From Pantoea agglomerans (lineage in GTDB: Bacteria; Pseudomonadota; Gammaproteobacteria; Enterobacterales; Enterobacteriaceae), in NCBI RefSeq assembly GCF_020149765.1, contig NZ_CP083809.1:3658001-3722000 (forward strand): a stretch of 64,000 bases of DNA, written 5' to 3'. The first letter of the stretch is position 1; each line of letters opens with the position of its first letter. This document shows, piece by piece, positions 56,503-63,760 of the stretch. The translations under genes were made by a program, and so were the position numbers. Below the pieces are notes generated by a model that was not told where the DNA came from, did no database searches, and worked only from the letters and a program-made list of their open reading frames with translations.

Positions 56503-56928
56503 ATGATGCAAGAAGAGATCATTCACTCCCTGACGCGCTGGATCGATCAAAACCTGGATAAGCCGCTGTCGATCGATGACGTCGCGGCCAGGTCAGGCTA
56601 TTCAAAGTGGCACCTGCAGCGTATGTTCCGTACCGTGACGAAACAGACGCTGGGTGGCTACATTCGTGAGCGTCGCCTGACGCTGGCGGCGGAAGCACTG
56701 CGCCAGACGCAGCGTCCGGTATTTGATATCGCGATGCAGTACGGCTATGACTCGCAGCAGACTTTTTCCCGCGTGTTCCGCCGTCAGTTTTCGCAGACGC
56801 CAACCGCCTATCGCCATTTTATGCGTCGCCAGGCGATCCAGCGCCCGCGCAGGGTAAACTTCGACTGCAGCGAGCCCGCGGCGAGCTACACCCAGCGCAC
56901 CACCGGCGAATGCTGCCCGATTCGCTAA
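56503..56928 (+). CDS. soxS: Superoxide response activator SoxS, C-terminally extended (141 aa)
   Basis: Single-domain AraC activator with HTHs SIDDVAARSGYSKWHLQRMFRTVT and VFDIAMQYGYDSQQTFSRVFRRQFSQTP. About 107 residues match E. coli SoxS. A further 30 or so residues (RRQAIQRPRRVNFDCSEP then a Thr/Cys-rich end) form a basic tail not present in E. coli. AGGACGAG places the start at ATG 56503 (or 56506). It is the single direct target of SoxR. Confidence 0.95.
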   Translation: MMQEEIIHSLTRWIDQNLDKPLSIDDVAARSGYSKWHLQRMFRTVTKQTLGGYIRERRLTLAAEALRQTQRPVFDIAMQYGYDSQQTFSRVFRRQFSQTPTAYRHFMRRQAIQRPRRVNFDCSEPAASYTQRTTGECCPIR

Positions 56929-57066
56929 GCCTCAGGCGCCCTTAACGGGCGCACCTTTCCCCGCTTCTCTGCTTAACGCCCTGATATTCCTGCCAACATA
57001 TCGATAAAAAAATTTCTACCATACCAGGTACAAATTTTGTTCAAAAAATCAAATCCAGTGATATAA

Positions 57067-57082
57067 TGTGACCAAGATCACA
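57067..57082 (+). promoter_or_regulatory. Near-ideal CRP site upstream of yjcB
   Basis: TGTGA-CCAAGA-TCACA matches the full CRP consensus, flanked by AA and CATT. It overlaps a TATAAT (57062-57067) and lies 110 bp before the yjcB start. Depending on the real start point CRP may activate or block. Confidence 0.85.
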
Positions 57083-57191
57083 CATTAAATTCTTTTTGAC
57101 GACGGAAAGCCTTTCCCTGACCACGCTTTCTGTCGCCGGTGATGTCCAGTAACCGTCAGGGATAATCACTTAGATTCAGAGGCTTAAGTCG

Positions 57192-57473
57192 ATGGCGACC
57201 ATAACCACCAGCTTGATCGTTATGCGTTGGGAACTGCTCAGCGCAATCATGATGTTTTTTGCCAGCACCCTTAAAATTAAATTCCGCCAGAGCAGCCATC
57301 ATGTGATGGCCTTTATGTGCGGCGGCATTGGTCTCGGTATGAGCTGCTGGTTTGTGATGGGTCTGCTGGGTATCTCGCTGAGCATGGAAAACGTGCATCA
57401 CTTTATGCTGGTGACCAAAGATACCTTTATTCAGGTGATGAGCCAGACGCCGCCTGACTGGCCAATGCCTTAA
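57192..57473 (+). CDS. yjcB: YjcB family inner-membrane protein (93 aa)
   Basis: Small membrane protein with two hydrophobic segments (about 8-28 and 40-62). MATITTSLIVMRWELLSAIMMFFASTLKIKFRQ and the end SQTPPDWPM match E. coli YjcB. Function unknown. Placed beyond soxS as in E. coli. A CRP site lies in its promoter region and two terminators follow. Confidence 0.9.
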   Translation: MATITTSLIVMRWELLSAIMMFFASTLKIKFRQSSHHVMAFMCGGIGLGMSCWFVMGLLGISLSMENVHHFMLVTKDTFIQVMSQTPPDWPMP

Positions 57474-57474
57474 T

Positions 57475-57519
57475 CGTTAGCCAGTAAAAAACCCCGCATA
57501 GCGGGGTTTTTTATTTTGC
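57475..57519. terminator. Terminator, first copy of a 45-bp direct repeat
   Basis: Stem AAACCCCGC-ATA-GCGGGGTTT, A-run and T-run on both sides, so it works in both directions. The 45-bp unit is repeated with three changes exactly 180 bp downstream. Confidence 0.9.
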
Positions 57520-57537
57520 GGTGGTTACACAGCGCTG

Positions 57538-57646
57538 ACGAAGCTGGCATGGCACGATCGCAAAGTCGCTTAACGCATCCATGCTCGCTCGGCCCGCGCC
57601 TTCCATGGCGCGGGACGCTTTGCTCTTCGGCTCATGCCAGCTTCGT
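57538..57646. repeat. 109-bp nested palindromic element
   Basis: Outer 14-bp perfect inverted repeat ACGAAGCTGGCATG / CATGCCAGCTTCGT (57538-57551, 57633-57646). Inside are GCAAAG / CTTTGC arms and a central 8-bp stem CCCGCGCC / GGCGCGGG with a six-base loop (57593-57614). It lies between two copies of the same terminator. It looks like an extragenic palindromic repeat or a miniature mobile element. Confidence 0.65.
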
Positions 57647-57654
57647 TTTGGCTT

Positions 57655-57699
57655 CGTTAGCCAATAAAAAACCCCGCAGCGCGGGGTTTTTTATTTTGC
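57655..57699. terminator. Terminator, second copy of the 45-bp direct repeat
   Basis: Stem AAACCCCGC-A-GCGCGGGGTTT-like with flanking A- and T-runs. It ends the leftward ATP-grasp gene, which stops 9 bp away, and backs up the yjcB terminator. Confidence 0.9.
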
Positions 57700-57707
57700 T
57701 GTGTGAC

Positions 57708-58658
57708 TCAAACTTTCTTCAACAGCGCAGGAATATTGACGTCCTGCACCGAAACGCCCGGTCTCTGCGTGCCGCGGCGATCCTGAATCCACATATCTCC
57801 CATCATCTGATTAAGCCCGCGATCAAGCCCGGTCACCAGACCTGCGCCCGGCGTGAAGGTCAGCTCGCCGAAATAGATGCGGCCTTCATGGATATACCAG
57901 TCCACGCGCACGTAGTCGAAATCGCTCGCCAGCTTCTTGCTCAGATCGAGCGCGTGCTGCAGCGAATCGGCGATTTTCGTCACGTCGAGACCGGTATCGC
58001 GAATCTTATGAAAGGCTTCGGTCAGGTTATTGACATAAAAATTCATCGACAGCTGCGGCTGGCAGCGGTTGTAGATCACCTGCAGCACATATTCAAAGCG
58101 GCCGTCGCGCTTGTTGAACATATGGAACTTGTAATCGATCGGCGCCGTTTTGCCGTCGCCGATATACTGCTCGACCAGAATACGCGGCTTGATATAGCGG
58201 TAGTGGATCTCGCGCGCCTCGTTGGCGAAGTCGGTCTTCAGCCACTTATAGCAGCTGTTGATAATCTGCTGTTTGCGCAGCGCGTCCGGCTCTTCCAGCA
58301 GGATCTCCACCATATTGGAGGCGTGATTCGGCTTGATGACCGTGCCCTTCCAGCTTTGCAGGCTATTCAGCGATGCCGGATCGGTGGACTGGTGCACCAG
58401 CGGAATCAGGTACTCGTTGCCAATCTTCTCGGCAATATAGTCGCGCACTGAATACTTGTCCGACAGGCGGCCGTAGATCTGATAGTCGCCATAGACAAAT
58501 TTGCGGTACAGCACCTTTTCGTTAAACACCTTGGGCTGGCGCAAATTGGGCAATTTTCTGAACTTATGGAAGTAGTAAATGCGGTCCTGGTATGCCCAGG
58601 GCATCTTCTTAATGAAGTACTGCACACTTCTTCTGAGTTCATCTTTCAACTTAAACAT
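57708..58658 (-). CDS. TupA-like ATP-grasp protein (316 aa)
   Basis: Resembles the TupA-like ATP-grasp family of polysaccharide loci, some of whose members attach amino acids or peptides to glycans (teichuronopeptide in alkaliphilic Bacillus). Seen: KVFNEKVLYRKFVYGDYQIY near 43, YGRLSDKYSVRDYIAEKIGNEYLIPLV near 60, WKGTVIKPNHASNM near 102 (lysine that would hold ATP), RILVEQYIGDGKTAPIDYKFHMFN near 158 and the acidic DYVRVDWYI...GRIYFGELTFTPGAGL end. GAGGT places the start at ATG 58658, eight bases after the flippase stop. The pair stands without glycosyltransferases. Confidence 0.8.
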   Translation of the reverse strand: MFKLKDELRRSVQYFIKKMPWAYQDRIYYFHKFRKLPNLRQPKVFNEKVLYRKFVYGDYQIYGRLSDKYSVRDYIAEKIGNEYLIPLVHQSTDPASLNSLQSWKGTVIKPNHASNMVEILLEEPDALRKQQIINSCYKWLKTDFANEAREIHYRYIKPRILVEQYIGDGKTAPIDYKFHMFNKRDGRFEYVLQVIYNRCQPQLSMNFYVNNLTEAFHKIRDTGLDVTKIADSLQHALDLSKKLASDFDYVRVDWYIHEGRIYFGELTFTPGAGLVTGLDRGLNQMMGDMWIQDRRGTQRPGVSVQDVNIPALLKKV

Positions 58659-58666
58659 ATCTGACC

Positions 58667-59923
58667 TCATTTGTAGGTTTTGTAGTTGAGTGAGGAAACC
58701 TGAATTCTTTGAATGACGCCGTTTTTGAAGAAGTAATTCATTACGGTAAGGGACAAGAGTTCCGACACGAAGACGCTCCACGCAGCGCCCATAATGCCGT
58801 AGCCCTGGATCAGCCACCACGAAAGCGGCAGGCTGATCACCATCAGGCAGATGATTTTCTTCAACAGATAGTTGAAACCACCCTCTTTCACCATGTAGCG
58901 GTAGGCTACTGTGCCCATAGCGGAGAAACAGGTTGCCATTGACAACAACGTAATGAGACTTCCTGACTGTGTGTATTCTGAACCGTACAAAGCGATGATG
59001 ATTTTCTCGCCAAACAGCGCGATGACCAGCAGCATCATCAGTGAAACTCCCATGACATAGCCGTTAAGCCGCGCTGCCAGCTTAATAGCCACTTCGCCGC
59101 GTTCCCTGAAGATCTCAGTGAAGCATGAAGTTATGAGCGCCACGGGGATAAAAATCCACGAAGCCGCGATTGTGTTGGCCGCCGCAAACAGCCCGAGGTC
59201 GCTTGCCGACGCAATGCCGGCTAAAAACATCTGCGCGGCTTTCACCTGCACCGAAATAAAAATACTGGAGATCGCCAGCGGCAAACCGGCGTACATCAGA
59301 TAGCGCAGATAGGCGCTGCGCTTCTCCTGCGGCGGAGGAATATCCTGAGTTTCGCGGTAAAAGTTGTATCGTTTGATAGCGTAAGGCACCAGGGTCACGG
59401 CGACGATAGAGAGCGTCAGCCATGCCGGATTCAGGCGCAGCCAGGCGATAACGAAGCTGATGGTGAAGCTCAGCAGCATGCCGAGCGAGTTCGCAACGGT
59501 ATTCAGCCGGGAGGCCAGGCGCGCGTTGTTGTAAACGCTGAAGGTGTCCTGGGTGACAAATACCGAGGCGACGAACGACGCCAGCGTAAACGCCAGAAAG
59601 TTTTGCGGCATGGTAAACCACACCCAGGCCAGCACCGGCACCGAGGTAAGCAGCAGTAAAATCATGCGCAGCGTGCGCGCCACGTTCATCAGGCGCAGCC
59701 CTTTCGGCGCGCTTTTGCTGATCCGCTTGAACAAGATAGTTTCGGTACCGAAGATGGCGACGGTCTGGACCATAGAAAATAAAGAGGTAGAAAACGCCAT
59801 CTGGCCAAATACGGTTGGCCCGAATGATTTCGCCACGTAGGAGGTCACAAATATGACGCCAAAAACCGAGACGATCTTCTCAGACATCATCCAGGCGGCA
59901 TTCGACATTACGCTTAATTTCAT
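58667..59923 (-). CDS. Wzx-type oligosaccharide flippase (418 aa)
   Basis: Polysaccharide biosynthesis (MATE/MOP) protein with about 12 hydrophobic segments, starting MSNAAWMMSEKIVSVFGVIFVTSYVAKSFGPTVFGQMAFSTSL. This group flips undecaprenyl-linked sugars across the inner membrane. AAGGA precedes the ATG. No wzy, wzz or glycosyltransferase gene is beside it; only the ATP-grasp gene follows, 8 bp downstream. Composition is lower in GC than the backbone. Its cargo cannot be deduced. Confidence 0.87.
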   Translation of the reverse strand: MKLSVMSNAAWMMSEKIVSVFGVIFVTSYVAKSFGPTVFGQMAFSTSLFSMVQTVAIFGTETILFKRISKSAPKGLRLMNVARTLRMILLLLTSVPVLAWVWFTMPQNFLAFTLASFVASVFVTQDTFSVYNNARLASRLNTVANSLGMLLSFTISFVIAWLRLNPAWLTLSIVAVTLVPYAIKRYNFYRETQDIPPPQEKRSAYLRYLMYAGLPLAISSIFISVQVKAAQMFLAGIASASDLGLFAAANTIAASWIFIPVALITSCFTEIFRERGEVAIKLAARLNGYVMGVSLMMLLVIALFGEKIIIALYGSEYTQSGSLITLLSMATCFSAMGTVAYRYMVKEGGFNYLLKKIICLMVISLPLSWWLIQGYGIMGAAWSVFVSELLSLTVMNYFFKNGVIQRIQVSSLNYKTYK

Positions 59924-60448
59924 TGACTCATCCTTTGCATTACTTACTTCAACCGCTTCGGTACAACGTCCCTGTAACGAATTAACAAGCGCTCAGTGGG
60001 CCTGGCGTTATTTAAAGATTTCAAACCAGGCTGGTCCGAAAAATGAGAATCAGAACACGATTCGGTGAATATTTTCAGGATAATTCTGATTAAATTTGGC
60101 TCAGAACGGCTAATCTGGAATCGATTTCACGGTGAAAACAGAACCCATTCGCAAGCCATTTCCCTGCGAATTTAGCAAGCACGTTATGCTAAATATCAAA
60201 TGTACGTAGAAATTTTTCGTATTTGGGATGGGAAGAATCTATAACAAAAATCCCTGACCAGGAAGGTGCGCCCATCCGATAAGAATAAAATAAGATTTAT
60301 CCCATGATGATATTTATTCTAAATATCTTAATTTAACCCACGCAATTCTAATCGCGCACTTTAATACTGCATTAATAGTTTATTTACAGTGCCAGATATT
60401 AATACAGTACATCTCATCCATTAATCGATAAGAAAGGTAAGAGCATTT
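59924..60448. other. AT-rich divergent region upstream of the flippase and the HTH gene
   Basis: 525 bp, one of the most AT-rich parts of the window, no gene. It must contain promoters for both flanking units. No JUMPstart/ops element (GGCGGTAG) was seen. Confidence 0.5.
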
Positions 60449-60844
60449 ATGAGAAAGTCACGATATAGCGAAGAGCAAATCACAAATGCCATTAAAGCTT
60501 CTGAATCAGGGGTTAAAGTCAGGGAGATTTGTGACGAGCTGGGGATCTCTGAGGCCACCTTCTATAGCTGGAAAAAGAAATTCTCCGGTCTCTCTTCGGA
60601 AGAAGGAAGAAGAATCAAGGAGTTAGAGGATAAACTACAATCACTTACCCGTGAGCTGCAAATGCTCAACTCAGATAAGGAGATGCTGCAAAGCGTACTG
60701 AAGAACTTCTTTACTACCAATGAGAAACGTCAGGCGGTCAACTTCCTGCAGAGCACTTTCGACATCGGCACGCGCCGCAGCTGCCGCCTGCTCGATATTA
60801 GCCGCAGCGTTTATCACTACCCGTCAGGCTCGGAAAATCGATAA
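60449..60844 (+). CDS. Truncated IS3-type OrfA/OrfB fusion, possible domesticated HTH protein (131 aa)
   Basis: Residues 1-50 form an IS3 OrfA HTH (RYSEEQITNAIKASESGVKVREICDELGISEATFYSWKKKF). Residues 55-90 form a leucine-zipper coiled coil (RRIKELEDKLQSLTRELQMLNSDKEMLQS). Residues 92-126 resemble the first part of OrfB (EKRQAVNFLQ...GTRRSCRLLDISRSVYHY), in the same frame, and then the protein stops. The DDE catalytic domain is missing and no terminal inverted repeats were recognised. GAAAGGTAAGAG precedes ATG 60449. Either a decayed IS or a kept DNA-binding protein divergent from the flippase cassette. Confidence 0.65.
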   Translation: MRKSRYSEEQITNAIKASESGVKVREICDELGISEATFYSWKKKFSGLSSEEGRRIKELEDKLQSLTRELQMLNSDKEMLQSVLKNFFTTNEKRQAVNFLQSTFDIGTRRSCRLLDISRSVYHYPSGSENR

Positions 60845-61048
60845 AACCAATAATACTGCCTTAAACTGACTTAGCGCTGAGATTGTTCTTACCAGAAGAG
60901 ATGATGACACTTTAAGATACCATTCGTGGCTTTAATTTTCGCTCCATGCATTCCTGATGAGTTTGCAGCCGGGCTGATTTTCATTTTTTGCGGTAATATT
61001 GATAAGCACCAGCAAAAGTCTCGCATTTCTCGCTACTTCTACTCTCGC

Positions 61049-61072
61049 CCAATCTCATTTCGATGAGATTGG
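61049..61072. repeat. 10-bp hairpin with UUCG tetraloop
   Basis: CCAATCTCAT-TTCG-ATGAGATTGG, followed by TGCTTCTTACTTTTC. Such a stable stem with a UUCG loop is typical of RNA 3' ends; the following T-rich tract is interrupted. Confidence 0.5.
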
Positions 61073-61604
61073 TGCTTCTTACTTTTCATCAGGCATGTTA
61101 ATGGCCGGCGCTAAACGTCGCTCTTACCATTAAGCCGTGCTAAAGCGCCCGCCAAAGCCAGCCTACTTTTACTTCAACATTCGCTGGCACTAAGTTTGCA
61201 TCCACTGGATAATATTTAATCAGACCGGAATAAGCGGTGCGGCACAAAAACGCCAGGAATTTTCCTGGCAGAATGGTTTATCACTGCTTATCTCTTTTCT
61301 TATTCAGGGGCGATCTCATATAAGAATATTCAGGATAAAGATCGGCAAATCTAAAGTTTCGTAAATTCCGTCGTTAGGAATTATTCTTATTAGCCGCCCC
61401 CTTTCTGGAAAAAACGGTGGTTTATCAAACGCTATTCTCAGGGCCAAATGCCAATAAAAACGCACCGGCAGGTGATAAATATGCAGCAAAATGGCGAATT
61501 GATCGCCAGCGTTACGGCCTTAATGGCGGTTTAAAAGGGAATAAAAGCGGCCGGAAGCGCAGATTGCGGCCAGGTTGAGACGTTAAACGCCAGGCTGACA
61601 GCGA

Positions 61605-61630
61605 AAAAAATGCGATCAAGATCGCTTTTT
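61605..61630. terminator. Bidirectional intrinsic terminator
   Basis: A-run, GCGATC-AA-GATCGC stem, T-run of five. On the minus strand it is followed by TTTTTTT. It could end a rightward transcript from the non-coding region or back up the EamA gene. Confidence 0.7.
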
Positions 61631-61671
61631 ATCAGGTTTCTCTCGCTGGCCTTAGCGCTTATTTAGCAAAA

Positions 61672-61692
61672 GAGCGGCAAATTTTGCCGCTC
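61672..61692 (-). terminator. Palindromic hairpin downstream of the EamA gene
   Basis: GAGCGGCAAA-T-TTTGCCGCTC, 10-bp arms about 77 bp past the stop. It probably forms a stem with a small loop; T-run weak. Confidence 0.45.
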
Positions 61693-61768
61693 CGCTCTGC
61701 GTATTATTCTTAAAACGGTGTGAAATCAGCGGGTCAGCGCATATTGAATGGCGCGACAGCAGCAGAGA

Positions 61769-62728
61769 TTAATGCTCAATTGAGGTCAACAGCGGTTCCG
61801 GCTTGATGCGCATCGCCCAGAGCACGCCGAGGATTAAACACAGAATACCCGTTATCGTCAGCAGCGGTGGCCAGCTCTGGCGCCAGAGAAAGGTCCACAG
61901 CAAACCGGACAGCGTTTCGAATACGATAAGCGGCCCCATAAAGACCGTCGGCAGCCGCTGGCTGGCGGCATTCCAGCAAAGGGTGCCAAGCCAGGAGCAG
62001 AGCAAACCAATCACCAGCATCAGCGGCAGAAACAGCTGCGGCTGCGGGCCAAACGGCAGGGCGAACGCCGGTCGCTGCCACGCCAGCTGCGCGCTGACCA
62101 GCGCATACATCACCAGCGCCAGCGGCAGTGTGACAACGCCCTGCGCCGTTGCCCAGGTGGCGGGCCTGTGCTGCGGATGGGTGCGCAGCCAGCGCGCGTT
62201 GCGCAGCGGATACCAGGTCCAGCACGCGACCGCTAACACCGCCAGCCCAATGCCGCTCAGGTAGCGCGTAAGATCCCACTCGCCCCCCTGACCGCGCAGC
62301 TCGGCGACATTGACGCACGCCAGCCCCGCGCCAATTGCCAGCAGCGCAGGCGCCAGCCGACGCCAGGCGAGGCGCCCTTCAAGATGGCCGTAACAGAGGT
62401 TGGCGGTAATCGCCATCACCACCGGCAGCGTGCCGATAATCATGGTCGATACCGGCGCGCCGGTGCGCTGGATCGCGCTGGCGAGAAAGGTGTAATAAAG
62501 AAGGTTGCCTACCAGCGACAGTTTTAGCGCCTCGCGCCAGTCGGCCGCCAGCAGCTTACGCAGGCGGCGGCGATCGAGCCAGGCGAGCGGCAACGCGATC
62601 AGACCAAAGGCGACATAGCGCCCGGCAGACTGCAGCGCGCCGGGATAGTCCGGCACCAGCAGCGGCCCCACGAAAATCAGTCCCCACATCAGCCCTGCGG
62701 CAAGGGCAAACAACACGCCAGCTAACAT
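61769..62728 (-). CDS. EamA/DMT superfamily transporter (319 aa)
   Basis: Ten-segment drug/metabolite transporter. It starts MLAGVLFALAAGLMWGLIFVGPLLVPDYP and has two EamA repeats (about 4-135 and 160-305), with APVSTMIIGTLPVVMAI in the first. Probably an exporter of amino acids or drugs. GGAAGAG-like sequence precedes the ATG. It is followed upstream by a same-strand AraC gene 74 bp away, which may control it. Confidence 0.86.
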   Translation of the reverse strand: MLAGVLFALAAGLMWGLIFVGPLLVPDYPGALQSAGRYVAFGLIALPLAWLDRRRLRKLLAADWREALKLSLVGNLLYYTFLASAIQRTGAPVSTMIIGTLPVVMAITANLCYGHLEGRLAWRRLAPALLAIGAGLACVNVAELRGQGGEWDLTRYLSGIGLAVLAVACWTWYPLRNARWLRTHPQHRPATWATAQGVVTLPLALVMYALVSAQLAWQRPAFALPFGPQPQLFLPLMLVIGLLCSWLGTLCWNAASQRLPTVFMGPLIVFETLSGLLWTFLWRQSWPPLLTITGILCLILGVLWAMRIKPEPLLTSIEH

Positions 62729-62802
62729 CGTCTCTTCCTTTATTAAAGTGCATAAGGAAGTGTGGCGGAAAAAGCAGGGATAAATCTTGTAGCAGATTGC
62801 GG

Positions 62803-63636
62803 TTAGCCCTGGGTGCCGCGCACCTGTTTTTGATAGCGCACCGGCGTAATGCCGTAGCGCTGGGCGAAGGCGCGGGTGAGGTGCGCCTGGTCGCTCAGGC
62901 CGACGCTCGCCGCCACGCTGGCGGCCGACTGCCCGCGCGCCAGCAGCAGCTTGGCTTCATAGAGCCGGTACGCCATCAGCATCTGGTGTGGCGTCACGTG
63001 AAAGTGCGCGCGGAAGGCGCGCAGAAAATGCCACGGCGAAAGACCCGCCAGCGCCGCCAGCTCTTCCAGCCTCACCGACTCGGCCAGATTGTCGCGCAGG
63101 TAATCGCGCACCTGGTCGAAGCGATGACGCCCCTCCTCTTTGCCTCTTTGCGCCATGCGCGCCAGCGGCCGCAGCTGCGCCAGCACCTCGCCCAGCAGGC
63201 TTTGCCGCGCCAGCACGCTGTCGGCCTGCCACAGCGCCGAGAGCGCCTGCGACAGCGGCAGCGCCAGCTTTGAATCGGTGCGCAGCGCTTCGCTGAACCA
63301 CCAGCCGCGATCGCCGGTAAGCTGCGTCATCTCCTCTGGCTGGATATAGATCATCTGGTAGCGCCAGCCCTCCTCGCAGGCGGACTCGCCGGTATGCAGC
63401 TCATCGGGATTCATCATCACCAGCGAATGGGTCGGCGCCGTGTATTGCGCGCCGCGATAGCGGAACCGCTGCGCGCCCGATTCGATGGTGCCGATGCCGA
63501 ACGCTTCGTGCGTATGCGGCTCAAAAGCATAGCGGGTGATATGCGCCTGATAGAGTTCTACGCCTGGCAGCTCGTCAAACTGGCGAAACTGCGCGCGATC
63601 TTTTTCGCAGGGAAAAATGGCCGGAACGCCCTCCAC
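62803..63636 (-). CDS. AraC family regulator with AraC_binding domain (277 aa)
   Basis: N-terminal cupin (ITRYAFEPHTHEAFGIGTIESGAQRFRYRG, NPDELHTGE) and C-terminal double HTH (VRLEELAALAGLSPWHFLRAFRAHFHVTPHQMLMAYRL; VAASVGLSDQAHLTRAFAQRYGITPVRYQKQ). GTG 63636 is chosen because AAGGAG lies six bases upstream and the cupin begins soon after; the longer frame would overlap the divergent gene. Probably controls the EamA exporter downstream and perhaps the divergent hydrolase. Confidence 0.88.
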   Translation of the reverse strand: MEGVPAIFPCEKDRAQFRQFDELPGVELYQAHITRYAFEPHTHEAFGIGTIESGAQRFRYRGAQYTAPTHSLVMMNPDELHTGESACEEGWRYQMIYIQPEEMTQLTGDRGWWFSEALRTDSKLALPLSQALSALWQADSVLARQSLLGEVLAQLRPLARMAQRGKEEGRHRFDQVRDYLRDNLAESVRLEELAALAGLSPWHFLRAFRAHFHVTPHQMLMAYRLYEAKLLLARGQSAASVAASVGLSDQAHLTRAFAQRYGITPVRYQKQVRGTQG

Positions 63637-63760
63637 CTCTGACTCCTTATTCGCCTGACAGGCAGTCAGAATGCCAGCGATAGCTGACCGATTGCAAAAC
63701 AGTTTTGCCATTTTGCCCAGCCAGGGTAAGACTGAGCCATCGCAGGCGCAGGGAGAAAGG

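Larger units (their letters stand above)
60845..61768. other. 924-bp non-coding region with several strong hairpins
   Basis: No gene of normal size. It holds a 10-bp stem with a TTCG tetraloop (61049-61072), GCCAGGAA/TTCCTGGC (61252-61269), a bidirectional terminator (61605-61630) and a 10-bp near-perfect palindrome (61672-61692). A 17-codon frame beginning ATG at about 61481 is too short to judge. Could encode a small RNA. Confidence 0.5.
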
